Below the pieces are notes generated by a model that made no database searches, was not told where the DNA came from, and saw only the letters and a list, made by a program, of their open reading frames with translations. The translations under genes and the position numbers were made by a program. A stretch of 64,000 nucleotides of DNA from Candidatus Methylomirabilota bacterium (GTDB taxonomy: Bacteria > Methylomirabilota > Methylomirabilia > Methylomirabilales > Methylomirabilaceae): NCBI GenBank assembly GCA_003104975.1, contig PQAM01000018.1:181049-245048 (forward strand). The letters are read 5' to 3'. Shown here in pieces: positions 23,279 to 31,791 of this stretch; the stretch's first letter is position 1, and every line of letters starts with the position of its first letter.

Positions 23279-24026
23279 AGCTCAACTGATGGCCGGTCCT
23301 CCCCTCTTTCCGATAGGAGAAGTACGTATCGACATTGCACGCCGTACAGGGGCCGATCTTCTGAATGTGCGATCGGGGAACGCCCGCACCGAGGAGCTGC
23401 GCCTCGTTCAGGGCCCTGAGATCCAGCCGTCCCTTTGTCCCGTCCCGTGTCCAGGCGTTCTTCAGTTCCTCTCCCCAGTTGGCGGCGATCTGCGCCTCGA
23501 CCTCCGGTCCCACCTCATAGCAACATGGGCCGATTGAGGGTCCCATCGCCACCTGAAGCGCAGAAGGTTCGATTCGGTACGCCTCGCGCATCAGCGCCAC
23601 CGCTCGAGGCGCGATGCCGGCAGCGGTCCCCCGCCAGCCGGCATGGACGGCCGCGGCGATCTTCCGAACAGGCTCCATGAACAGGATAGGGACGCAGTCG
23701 GCCGCCATGACCCCCACGCACAGATTCGGCGCATCGGTCATGAGTCCGTCGCCGACGCCGGCCTGTTTATCGGTGGCGCGCGAGACCTCCAGGACGGCGT
23801 TGCCGTGGACCTGTCGCGCGGTCACAATCGTGATACGTGGCAGGTTGAGCGCCTGTTTCAGATCGCACCAGTTCTGTTGAACGGTCTCACGATCCTCGTG
23901 ATTGCTGCAGGCAAGGCGAAAGGGAGAGTCGGTTGACAGGCCCCGACCGTCAAAACGGCCAAGAAAGCCATGGATCAGACCATCGAATTGCTCCCAGTGC
24001 GGCACCTGCAAACGAAGGATGCTCAT
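23259..24026 (-). CDS. pgeF: Laccase-domain purine nucleoside phosphorylase (YlmD/YfiH family)
   Basis: A 255-aa enzyme of the DUF152 family, acting on purine nucleosides and, in E. coli, editing peptidoglycan precursors. The zinc site is complete: [20 protein letters not shown] and [11 protein letters not shown], followed by [13 protein letters not shown] start it at ATG 24026 ([16 protein letters not shown]); the longer frame upstream is repeat-derived (24051-24144). No strong ribosome site is visible. It converges on the barrel gene with a 20-bp overlap. Confidence 0.88.
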   Translation of the reverse strand: MSILRLQVPHWEQFDGLIHGFLGRFDGRGLSTDSPFRLACSNHEDRETVQQNWCDLKQALNLPRITIVTARQVHGNAVLEVSRATDKQAGVGDGLMTDAPNLCVGVMAADCVPILFMEPVRKIAAAVHAGWRGTAAGIAPRAVALMREAYRIEPSALQVAMGPSIGPCCYEVGPEVEAQIAANWGEELKNAWTRDGTKGRLDLRALNEAQLLGAGVPRSHIQKIGPCTACNVDTYFSYRKEGRTGHQLSFIGWRS

Positions 24027-24050
24027 ACTTGACTGGACTAATACCCGGAC

Positions 24051-24144
24051 GTCATTCCCGCAGTCTTTAAGCGGGAATCCATTGATTTTACTGGATACCC
24101 GCTCCCCGCTTACAGCCTGCGGGGGCAAGCTTCGCGGGTATGAC
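24051..24144. repeat. Dispersed inverted repeat GTCATTCCCGC...GCGGGTATGAC
   Basis: The ends GTCATTCCCGCAG and CGCGGGTATGAC are inverted. A relative lies between pilB and pilT at 37420-37506. Confidence 0.75.
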
Positions 24145-24233
24145 GGCTTATGTGCGTTGACTGTCGCAATGAAGCACTCATTTCAAGGCTATCTTAGGAG
24201 AACAGCGCAGATCTGTCAAACTCAGGCGATACC

Positions 24234-24342
24234 GTCATTGCGAGCACCCGAAGGGTGCGCGGCAATCTCACCGTTCTGTCTAATGCGCTCGGAGAAACGG
24301 GGACGAAGAACGGTTGGATTGCTTCGCGACGCTCGCAATGAC
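24234..24342. repeat. Dispersed inverted repeat GTCATTGCGAG...CTCGCAATGAC
   Basis: Both ends are present, with an internal GGCAATCTCACCG. Relatives lie at 26270-26365 and 40021-40110. The interval 24345-24469 holds nothing else that I recognise. Confidence 0.8.
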
Positions 24343-24469
24343 GCATCCAAATGTCCACTCTTGGGCAGTGTCAACGATTGTCAGCCCTCACCCTGCGTAG
24401 TATACTTCATGCTGAAGGTCGATCGAATCGCTGATAACCGACAGGTTCATACAGTGAGGTCACACGCAT

Positions 24470-25372
24470 ATGAAGCAGGCGCTTCTTCTGATTGATCACG
24501 GCAGCCGCCGCGAGGGATCCTGCGAACTGCTTTCCGACATCGCATTGATGATGCGGGGCCGTTTCGGCCTGCCCATCGTTCATTATGCCCACATGGAGTT
24601 CCAGGAACCGACCATTCAGCAAGGGTTTGATGCCTGTGTGGCCGATGGGGCGGAGGAGATCGTGGTATTCCCCTATCTGTTCGGGGCGGGCCAGCACATC
24701 GTCACCCACATTCCCGACCGGGTAAAGCAGGCGGCCAGCCTGCACCCTGGGGTCGCCTTCCGCATTACCCGGCCGTTGGGCGTCCATCAAAAGATCGGTG
24801 AGGTGATCCTGGAGCGGATGGCGGAGTCCGGGGGCGACGTCGCCCGCGCCCTTCAGCATCTTCACCCATCGGATGCGCCGTTTCGATACTGCCCCCGGTG
24901 TCGAGAGGCATTACAGCCAAGGCGGATGAAGGCAAACGGACCGGAACTGCAGGCCTGTCGGAGCTGCTCGTTCGTTCACTATCCCGATCCGAAGGTCGCC
25001 GCCGGAGCCCTCTTTATGCTCGATGGCGGGATCGTCCTGGTCCGACGAGGAATTCCCCCGGCGTACGGCAAATGGGTCTTTCCCGGTGGATTTGTTGATC
25101 GGGGTGAACGAGTTGAGGCCGCCGCGGTCCGTGAAACCCTGGAGGAGGTCAATCTCGATGTTGAGATCGACCGGCTGCTGAACGTCTATTCGTATGAGGA
25201 CTCGGCGGCGGTGATCATCGCGTATGCCGCGCATGTGGTGGGCGGCGAGCTTCAGGCGAAGGATGAGGCACTTGATGCGAAGGCGTTTTCCCCGTCTTCG
25301 ATTCCGTGGAATGACCTCGCATTTCGCAGTGCGCACGACGCCATCAAGGATTACCTTGCGCACTGCGTGTAA
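24470..25372 (+). CDS. CbiX-like chelatase domain fused to a zinc-ribbon Nudix hydrolase
   Basis: A 300-aa two-part protein. Residues 1-125 follow the single-domain sirohydrochlorin chelatase fold ([56 protein letters not shown]), with the metal-site His residues in LIDHGS and GQHIVTHI. Residues 138-165 form a CxxC...CxxC ribbon ([16 protein letters not shown]). The last 130 residues are a Nudix hydrolase with box [22 protein letters not shown] (in order), where Asn replaces the usual last Gly. Joining a tetrapyrrole metal chelatase to a NADH-pyrophosphatase-like Nudix domain is unusual. There is no stop or start between the halves, and the stretch reads cleanly in one frame. Confidence 0.85.
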   Translation: MKQALLLIDHGSRREGSCELLSDIALMMRGRFGLPIVHYAHMEFQEPTIQQGFDACVADGAEEIVVFPYLFGAGQHIVTHIPDRVKQAASLHPGVAFRITRPLGVHQKIGEVILERMAESGGDVARALQHLHPSDAPFRYCPRCREALQPRRMKANGPELQACRSCSFVHYPDPKVAAGALFMLDGGIVLVRRGIPPAYGKWVFPGGFVDRGERVEAAAVRETLEEVNLDVEIDRLLNVYSYEDSAAVIIAYAAHVVGGELQAKDEALDAKAFSPSSIPWNDLAFRSAHDAIKDYLAHCV

Positions 25373-25404
25373 GACCTGCATACGAACGTGCCGGAGAGAA
25401 CGCC

Positions 25405-26250
25405 ATGGTCCGAGTGCGTGATAATGGCAAGGATTACTACGCGATCCTCGGTGTATCGCCGGGCGCCACGGAGGAGGAGATCAAAAAGGCCTACCGGCGG
25501 CTGGCGCTCCAGTATCACCCCGACAAGAATTCGGGAGATCCGAAGGCCGAGGAGCGGTTCAAGGAGATCAGCGAGGCGTATGCCGTCCTGGCGGATCAGG
25601 TAAAGCGTCGGCAGTACGATGCCTTCCGCCACGCGCCGGTCGGTGCAGGTGGCGCGCCGGGTGGATTCCGGTACTCCCAGGACGAGATCTTCCAAGACCT
25701 CTTTGCGAATCCCGATCTGTCGTCGGTCTTTGCCGAGATGAGCCGCGAGTTTGCCAGGGCCGGGATTCGTTTCGACGATGCCTTCGTTCGACAGGTCTTC
25801 TTCGGCGGACGCGGATTTATCTTCGGCGGCGTCTTCATGGGCGCGCCGGCAGGCGTACTGTGGCGACGTGCCGCCCGTATGGCGGTTCAGAAAGACAGTC
25901 CTCAGCGCTCAGCTCATAGCCATCAGCTATCAGAATCAGGGGGCCTGCTTGCCGCCATCGGCCGAGGGGTTGTGGCCGGTATCACGTTGGCGAGGCGGTG
26001 GCTGTCCGGAGAGGTCAGGCCTGTCGATCATGATCCGCATCTCCGGTATCATCTGACCATTGCTGCGCAGGAGGCCGCATTCGGCGTGCGGAAGCGCGTC
26101 AGCTTCATGCGGGGCGACCGACTTGAAGAGTTGATGGTGACGATCCCTCCAGGCACCCGATCCGGGACAAGGTTGCGACTGAAGGGGAAGGGGCTTGAAG
26201 GGCGGGATGGTATGCGCGGCGATCTCTATCTGCACGTCACCGTCGGGTAA
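25405..26250 (+). CDS. DnaJ/CbpA-type J-domain co-chaperone
   Basis: A 281-aa co-chaperone that would stimulate a DnaK ATPase. The J domain (residues 10-72: [20 protein letters not shown], with the essential HPD in [10 protein letters not shown]) is intact. A linker with an [20 protein letters not shown] segment follows, then one C-terminal substrate domain ([40 protein letters not shown]). It lacks the zinc fingers of DnaJ and has one C-terminal domain rather than two, so it is shorter than CbpA. Residues about 166-178 derive from a dispersed repeat (25899-25935). It starts 32 bp after the Nudix fusion gene. Confidence 0.85.
   Translation: MVRVRDNGKDYYAILGVSPGATEEEIKKAYRRLALQYHPDKNSGDPKAEERFKEISEAYAVLADQVKRRQYDAFRHAPVGAGGAPGGFRYSQDEIFQDLFANPDLSSVFAEMSREFARAGIRFDDAFVRQVFFGGRGFIFGGVFMGAPAGVLWRRAARMAVQKDSPQRSAHSHQLSESGGLLAAIGRGVVAGITLARRWLSGEVRPVDHDPHLRYHLTIAAQEAAFGVRKRVSFMRGDRLEELMVTIPPGTRSGTRLRLKGKGLEGRDGMRGDLYLHVTVG
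25899..25935. repeat. CAGCTCATAGC-type repeat inside the J-domain protein gene
   Basis: CTCAGCGCTCAGCTCATAGC then CATCAGCTATCAG. It is read in frame as a Ser/His/Gln-rich linker. Related imperfect copies lie after trpS (53801-53852) and before pilT (near 37550-37575). Confidence 0.55.
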
Positions 26251-26269
26251 GCAGATCGTAAATCCTCCG

Positions 26270-26365
26270 GTCATTGCGAGGGAGCGTAGCGACCGAAGCA
26301 ATCTCACAGTCTTTCAGTACAATACGGTGAGATTGCCGCGCTCCCGTTGGTCGCTCGCAATGACA
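26270..26365. repeat. Dispersed inverted repeat GTCATTGCGAG family
   Basis: GGTCATTGCGAGGGAGCGTA at the left and TCGCTCGCAATGACAG at the right; inner arms AATCTCAC and GTGAGATT also pair. It lies between the J-domain gene and a sensor kinase and could act as a terminator. Confidence 0.8.
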
Positions 26366-26424
26366 GACACATGAACGGGTTGGGTTGCTGAAAATGCCGG
26401 TGTGTTCTAGGGATCGGATAAGGC

Positions 26425-28488
26425 ATGAGTGAGCCCGGGAACAAACAGGCGGCGGGAACTCCGGGATCGGTCATCGCGGCAGAGGCGAGCGCGGCGCCTG
26501 TGTCCAGACAGACCTGGCACCGCACCTACTACCTCCTTGCAGCCTTCGATGTGCTGACCGTGGCGGTCAGCCTCTACATCGTCGCCCACCTGATAGGCAC
26601 CTACGAAGAAGCGGTCCGAGTCAATCAGGAGTGGACCGTCCGGATGAGCGGCTACGAGCGACTCGACGAACTGGCGGCCGCCGTCAACACCCCCGGCAAT
26701 GATGTCTTCGAGTCGCGGGATCCTGAGGCCGAGTCGGAGAGGTTCGACGCATCCCTCCGTGTCTGGGGTAAGCATCTCGCCTTGCTGCAGGAAGATGTGA
26801 GGGCCAATGTGGCCCCAACGGTGGCCGCGCCGCTCCAGGAGGGCTTGCAGGTTGTCGCATTCGCGATGACCGGGATGGTCGATGACGCGAGGCTGGTCTT
26901 CTCGCATATGAAAGAGCATCATCCTGACCTGGCCGGCATGCGCATGGCGGCTATGGATCGTGCGTATACCAAGGTCCTGGAGGCTGTGGACCGGGTACGG
27001 CAGCAGGCCACCGAGATTCAACGGAAACACCTGCGCGAACAGTCGGCGGCGGCCGGCGCACTCGGAACGTACCAGTATGGGATCGCCATCGCGATTCTGC
27101 TGATGATCGTCGGTGCGACGGCGTACGGACGGAAGCTCGCGAGGCGGGCAGAATCGGATGCCCAGCAGCGGGAGTGGAATCTGGAGAGGCTGGCGGCCGC
27201 GAATGAGGCGCTCGGGCAGAGCGAAGCGGAGCTCAGCCGGCTGCATGAGGCGGCGAAGGCCCACGCGGCCCAATGGGAGGCCCTGTTCGGGATGAGCCGG
27301 CTGCTCAACCAATCGCTGCAGCTCGACGGGGTCTTCAAGGCCTTCGCGCAGGCCGTCAAGGCGTACGTCCCGTACGACCGCCTGGGTGTGATCGTCCCGC
27401 AAGAGAACACGCTGGTGGTGGCCTACGCCGTTGCGGATCCCCCACTCCAGGCCTTCGCCGGGCTGAGCTGGTCCATGACACAACAGACTGGGATCGAATG
27501 GATCCTCACCCACAAAGAGCCCCGCCTGGTGCGGGATCTGACGACGGAGGCGCAGTTTGAGGATGACCGGTACATGGCGCAGGAGGGGGTTCGGACGATC
27601 CTGGAGCTTCCGCTGTTGGTGGGCGGGGAGGCGAAAGGGGTCTTCTATCTCGACAGCCGGACCCCGGCTGCGTACTCAGAGCGCGACATCGAGCGCCTCT
27701 TTCCGTTGGCCGATCAGGTGGCCATGGTCCTGGAGCACGGTCGCCTGTACGATTCGGTCAGGCGCCAGGCCGACATGTTGAGACAGGAGATCGAGGAGCG
27801 CGCACGCGCGGAGGAGCAGCTCCGCACCCTGACCGCCCGGCTGGAATCGGTACGGGAGGATGAACGGAGCCGGATGGCCAAGGAGATTCATGAGGAACTG
27901 GGACAACTGCTGTTTGCCCTGAAGATCGATCTGTCGTGGCTCCACGCGCGGCTCCCGCAGGAGCCGGCCGCTCTGCAAGAAAAGAGTCACGCCATCAAGC
28001 AGTCGGTTGACGAGACGATCCGGTGGGTGCGACGGGTCGCCAGTGAGCTACGGCCACGTGTCTTGGATGACCTGGGGCTGGTGGCGGCCATTGAATGGCA
28101 GGCGCAGGAATTTCAGGCCCGGACGGGGATTCAGGTGCTGCTCACCATTCAGCAGCCGGAGTCGGCGTTGGATTGGGAGCGGTCGACCGCGGTCTTTCGC
28201 ATCGTGCAGGAAGCCCTGAGCAATGTTGCGCGCCATGCCCAGGGGAGCCGGGTCCACATCGCCCTGAGGGCCGACGCGGAGCGACTGACGCTTGAGGTGA
28301 TCGACAACGGCAAGGGCATCACCCAGCACGCGCTGGCCGATCGGAACTCCATTGGACTGCTGAGTATGCGCGAGCGGGCATTCCTGCTGGGTGGAGCCGT
28401 GACGATCACCGGACGGCCTGGCCAGGGCACCACCGTCACGGTCACGATGCCGCTGGAGGGGTCGGGGGGGGGCGGACTCCTGGCTTGA
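26425..28488 (+). CDS. Sensor histidine kinase, HisKA_3 (NarX-like) type with GAF domain
   Basis: A 687-aa membrane kinase. Two membrane helices (about residues 35-57 and 213-233) enclose a periplasmic domain of roughly 155 residues. A coiled segment follows, then a GAF domain (about 285-435), and the HisKA_3 dimerisation helix with phosphoacceptor His489 in SRMAKEIHEELGQLLFALK. The ATPase end has IVQEALSNVARHA, VIDNGKGI and a GLLSMRERAFLLGGAV helix. Such kinases signal to NarL-type regulators; the window's only one is the orphan at 2043-2777. The input signal is unknown. No regulator is adjacent, and a second kinase follows 163 bp on. Confidence 0.88.
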   Translation: MSEPGNKQAAGTPGSVIAAEASAAPVSRQTWHRTYYLLAAFDVLTVAVSLYIVAHLIGTYEEAVRVNQEWTVRMSGYERLDELAAAVNTPGNDVFESRDPEAESERFDASLRVWGKHLALLQEDVRANVAPTVAAPLQEGLQVVAFAMTGMVDDARLVFSHMKEHHPDLAGMRMAAMDRAYTKVLEAVDRVRQQATEIQRKHLREQSAAAGALGTYQYGIAIAILLMIVGATAYGRKLARRAESDAQQREWNLERLAAANEALGQSEAELSRLHEAAKAHAAQWEALFGMSRLLNQSLQLDGVFKAFAQAVKAYVPYDRLGVIVPQENTLVVAYAVADPPLQAFAGLSWSMTQQTGIEWILTHKEPRLVRDLTTEAQFEDDRYMAQEGVRTILELPLLVGGEAKGVFYLDSRTPAAYSERDIERLFPLADQVAMVLEHGRLYDSVRRQADMLRQEIEERARAEEQLRTLTARLESVREDERSRMAKEIHEELGQLLFALKIDLSWLHARLPQEPAALQEKSHAIKQSVDETIRWVRRVASELRPRVLDDLGLVAAIEWQAQEFQARTGIQVLLTIQQPESALDWERSTAVFRIVQEALSNVARHAQGSRVHIALRADAERLTLEVIDNGKGITQHALADRNSIGLLSMRERAFLLGGAVTITGRPGQGTTVTVTMPLEGSGGGGLLA

Positions 28489-28539
28489 CGTAAGAAGCGG
28501 TTGAGCGCGTATCCGGTGTCGCGTGTGACGAATCACTTC

Positions 28540-28641
28540 ACACTGAACCCGTTCGGGCTGAGCCGTTCGACACCGTTCGTTCCTTCGACAGGCTCAGGAC
28601 GAACGGTTGGTATCTCGAAGGGCTCAGGGTGAACGGGGTGT
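28540..28641. repeat. Dispersed repeat with GTTCG...CGAAC segments (TTCGACAGGCTCAGGACGAA)
   Basis: Contains CACTGAACCCGTTCGGGCTG, then TTCGACAGGCTCAGGACGAA and GGCTCAGGGTGAAC. It ends 10 bp before the next kinase start. A related copy forms the 3' end of that kinase gene. Confidence 0.75.
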
Positions 28642-28651
28642 GTAAATCAAT

Positions 28652-30700
28652 ATGACCATACGCGCCAGATTACTGCTGGGGTTCGCGCTGGTATGCCTTG
28701 CCTTGGTGGCGGCGCCGCTCAGTATGTACATGGTGCAAAGCGGCAGAGCGCTGCGCGCGGCCGGTCTGAAGTATGCCGGGATTGCGCCGTCCAAGGCGCT
28801 GCTGCAGATGGTGCGATTGCAGCAACAGCACCGCGGGCTCTCGGCCGGCGTGTTGGGCGGGAATACGCTGTTGGAGATGCAGCGCGCCGCCAAGCAAGCT
28901 GAAACCGACAAGGCGGTCGCGACGTTTGATGCGATGATGAAGTCCGAGATCGATGACGCCGCGCTTGCCGCCGCCTGCCGCCGGGCGTTCGAGGCGTGGC
29001 GGGCGCTTGCGAACGGCGTGTCCTCGCGCTCGATCTCCGGCCAGGACAGTTTTGCCACACATACGGCCCTCATCGCCGACAACCTGAAGCTGCTCGATCT
29101 CATACTGGATCACTTCGGCTTGTCGTACGACCCGACCGGTCATGAGTACCATCTTACCATGGCGCTGCTGGTGCATATGCCGACCCTCACCGAATTCCTC
29201 GGCCAGGCACGGGCGCGCGGCATGCTCATGCTGGCGGAGCGGCGCATCACACTGGCGGACCGCACCGCGTTGATCGGTCTCATCAGCAATGTCGAGCGGC
29301 AACACGAGTACATGGCCCGCGAGTTGGACAAGGTGGTGGCGCAGAACCCGCAGATGCAGGCCGACCTTGGCCACATCGCGCAGGGCAGCATGTTGCTCGC
29401 GCGGATGGCGATCAATCTCGCCAGAACCCAGGTTGTGGAAGCCGAAACGCCGACCTATTCGCCGGCCGATTATTTCCAGCTATTCACCCAGGCGATTGAC
29501 GGTCAGTTCGCGCTGCTCGATAACGCGATGGTAGGGCTGGAGGGGGCGTTACAGGCGCGCATTGCCGCGTTGCGGAGCGGGCAGATCAGGACGCTCGGCT
29601 TCATGGCGCTGGTGATCGCATTCGCGGTCTGTCTCGGGGGGGTGATCATCCGCGCAATCAGACGGGATATCGTCGCATTGCAAGAGAGCGAGGAGGCGCA
29701 GCGACGCCACGCCGACGAACTCGAAGCTACCGTCGAGGCGCGAACGCGGGAGTTGCGCGCGGTCAACGCGCAGTTGGAGGCGGCGTCCCGCCACAAGTCC
29801 GAGTTCCTGACCCACATGTCTCACGAACTCCGGACCCCGCTGAATGCGATCCTGGGCTTCTCGGAACTGCTGCGAAGCCCGGCCTTCGGGCCGCTCAACG
29901 AACAGCAGGCCCGACATCTCAACCATATCCGGGCCAGCGGCAGACATCTGCTCATCATCACCAACGATCTCCTTGACCTCGCCAAGGTCGAGGCGGGTAA
30001 AATCGAGCTGTACCCGGAGCCGTTCGACATCGATAAAGTGCTGATGGCCGTTCTTGGCGATCTGCAACCAATGGCCGATCAGAAACGTCTGGTCCTCACG
30101 ACGTACGTAGAGCCCGATATGCTCCCCCTCACCGCCGATCCCGTCCGATTTAAGCAGATCCTGTACAACCTGCTCTCCAATGCCATCAAGTTTACCCCGG
30201 AAGGTGGCCACGTTACGGTCACCGCCCGCGTAAGGCGTGAGGCGTCAGGCGTCAGGCGGGAAGAGGGACCGCTACACCCTACACCCTACACCCTACCCCC
30301 TGCCGGTGACTCCGTAGAAATCGCCGTCACCGATACCGGCATCGGAATCGCCGAAGAGAATCTGGTCAAACTCTTTCAGCCGTTTACCCAATTGGATTTC
30401 AACCTGGCCAGGCAGTACCATGGGACCGGTCTCGGTCTCGCGCTGACGAAGCAACTCGTCGAGCTGCACAACGGGAGGATCTGGGCAACCTCAGAGGGGA
30501 GGGGTCGCGGGAGCAGTTTCATCATACGATTTCCGCTGGGTGCTGCCGGTGCAGTGTTTCAGGAATCGCTCAACACTGAACCCGTTCGGGCTGAGCCCCC
30601 CGATACCGTTCGCCTTCAGCCTGTCGGAGGAACGAACAGTGGTGCTCAGGATGCGCTTGTCGAAGCCCCGCTTACGCATCCTTCGACAAGTTCAGAGTGA
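28652..30700 (+). CDS. Sensor histidine kinase with NIT-like input and repeat-derived segments
   Basis: A 682-aa membrane kinase. A first helix (LLLGFALVCLALVAAPLSMY) precedes a long periplasmic helical domain with QLQQ-type nitrate/nitrite-sensing flavour (MVRLQQQHRGLSAGVLGG) and a second helix near residues 310-330. The HisKA part has His391 in EFLTHMSHELRTPLNAILGF. The ATPase domain has NLLSNAIKFTPEGG, then about 25 residues encoded by the heptamer/CCCTACA repeat (30229-30303), then VTDTGIGIAEEN and GTGLGLALTKQLVELH. The final 45 residues come from another repeat (30572-30700) that supplies the stop. The insertion sits in a loop between two strands and leaves the ATP motifs intact, so the kinase may still work. 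Confidence 0.88.
   Translation: MTIRARLLLGFALVCLALVAAPLSMYMVQSGRALRAAGLKYAGIAPSKALLQMVRLQQQHRGLSAGVLGGNTLLEMQRAAKQAETDKAVATFDAMMKSEIDDAALAAACRRAFEAWRALANGVSSRSISGQDSFATHTALIADNLKLLDLILDHFGLSYDPTGHEYHLTMALLVHMPTLTEFLGQARARGMLMLAERRITLADRTALIGLISNVERQHEYMARELDKVVAQNPQMQADLGHIAQGSMLLARMAINLARTQVVEAETPTYSPADYFQLFTQAIDGQFALLDNAMVGLEGALQARIAALRSGQIRTLGFMALVIAFAVCLGGVIIRAIRRDIVALQESEEAQRRHADELEATVEARTRELRAVNAQLEAASRHKSEFLTHMSHELRTPLNAILGFSELLRSPAFGPLNEQQARHLNHIRASGRHLLIITNDLLDLAKVEAGKIELYPEPFDIDKVLMAVLGDLQPMADQKRLVLTTYVEPDMLPLTADPVRFKQILYNLLSNAIKFTPEGGHVTVTARVRREASGVRREEGPLHPTPYTLPPAGDSVEIAVTDTGIGIAEENLVKLFQPFTQLDFNLARQYHGTGLGLALTKQLVELHNGRIWATSEGRGRGSSFIIRFPLGAAGAVFQESLNTEPVRAEPPDTVRLQPVGGTNSGAQDALVEAPLTHPSTSSE
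30229..30303. repeat. Heptamer/CCCTACA repeat inserted in frame in a kinase ATPase domain
   Basis: CGTAAGGCGTGAGGCGTCAG-type heptamers followed by four CTACACC-type units, the same order as at 7438-7556. A length that is a multiple of three and the absence of stops keep the frame open. Confidence 0.8.
30572..30700. repeat. Dispersed repeat forming the 3' end of the kinase gene
   Basis: CACTGAACCCGTTCGGGCTG matches the copy at 28540-28641 base for base, and the later CTTCGACAAGTTCAGAGTGA contains the TGA stop. The two copies flank the kinase gene. Confidence 0.75.
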
Positions 30701-30732
30701 CCGGAAACGGATGGGTAGATGAGACGGGCCGC

Positions 30733-31563
30733 TTACGGCGAAGGTCGGCCTTCGGTCAGCCTGCCGAGGAAGCGACTGAGGGTCTCCAGGTAGGCCTGAC
30801 CGCCGACGAGGTAGAGGTCGTTATGACGGGCTTGCTTGATGGCGTAAAACTCCTTCGGTTCGCCCGCGGCCTCGAAAAGGCGTCGCCCGTGCCGGAACGG
30901 GACGATCTCGTCGTCCTCGCCATGTATGATCAGGAGAGGGGCACTGACCCGTCCGATCTTCGAGAGGGTGTCGTACTTGGTCTGAAGGAGCGAACCGATC
31001 GGGAGAAACGGAAAGCTCACCTTCGCCATCTCCGCGATGGACAGAAACGGCGACTCCAGGATCAGGGCAGCGCACGCGTGTGTGGTCGCCATTTCAACCG
31101 CTACGGCACTCCCGAGCGATTCGCCAAGGAACACGACCCTGGTCGGGTCGACATCCGCCCGGCTGTGCAGATATTGGATCGCCGCATCACCATCGCGATA
31201 GGTTCCCTCTTCCGACGCCGTGCCTTCGCTTTGGCCATATCCGCGATAATCAAAGATAAACAGGTTGGCGCCCAGCAGGTCGTGGCGCAGCCTGATGTTG
31301 TCCAGGCGGTGACTGATGTTGCCGCCGTTGCCGTGGAACCACAGGATCGTTATAGGCGATCCGGTTCCAGGAATCCACCAGCCGTTCAGGCGCACCCCGT
31401 CTTGTGTTGTAAAGTAGACCTCTTCAAAGACCAAGCCCAAGTCGCGCGGCGTTGCGTCAATCCGCCTGTCGGGGAAGAAGATGAATCGGGTTTCCAGCGC
31501 CTCCACGCATCCTCCGACGAGGAACAGGGTCAGTAGTACCACCGGGACCAATGCGTATGACAT
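30733..31563 (-). CDS. Lipoprotein-like alpha/beta hydrolase (Bem46/YfhR type)
   Basis: A 276-aa hydrolase anchored outside the cytoplasm. ATG 31563 opens a signal sequence ending in LFLVGGCVEAL, a likely lipobox with the lipidated Cys at about residue 19. The fold shows ILWFHGNGGNISHRL (oxyanion loop), the nucleophile in VVFLGESLGSAVAVE, Asp in IHGEDDEIVPF, and His in KQARHNDLYLV. Substrates could be esters or peptides; nothing here tells. It is convergent with the kinase gene at its 3' end and divergent from glnD. Confidence 0.85.
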   Translation of the reverse strand: MSYALVPVVLLTLFLVGGCVEALETRFIFFPDRRIDATPRDLGLVFEEVYFTTQDGVRLNGWWIPGTGSPITILWFHGNGGNISHRLDNIRLRHDLLGANLFIFDYRGYGQSEGTASEEGTYRDGDAAIQYLHSRADVDPTRVVFLGESLGSAVAVEMATTHACAALILESPFLSIAEMAKVSFPFLPIGSLLQTKYDTLSKIGRVSAPLLIIHGEDDEIVPFRHGRRLFEAAGEPKEFYAIKQARHNDLYLVGGQAYLETLSRFLGRLTEGRPSP

Positions 31564-31739
31564 GGGCCGGCTACCAACTCTACCTTTTCGCAACGTCGAC
31601 ACCTGTGATCTCAACGAGCTACGTAGACGCCGAACATACGGCGTCGCGTTGTCTGAGTCAACCCTGTTTTCTCCCCTATAGACCATAAACGAGTCACGCA
31701 CGTCTGTCCGGCACAGAGAGCGGGCCGAGGATATTGACC

Positions 31740-31769
31740 TTGACCCTATCTTACAGGGCCGCCTATACT
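31740..31769 (+). promoter_or_regulatory. Promoter for glnD
   Basis: TTGACC (31740-31745), an 18-bp spacer and TATACT (31764-31769), 22 bp before the glnD ATG. A second TTGACC directly upstream (31734-31739) makes a tandem. Confidence 0.5.
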
Positions 31770-31791
31770 AGGTGCAATTGCGGGATAAGGG

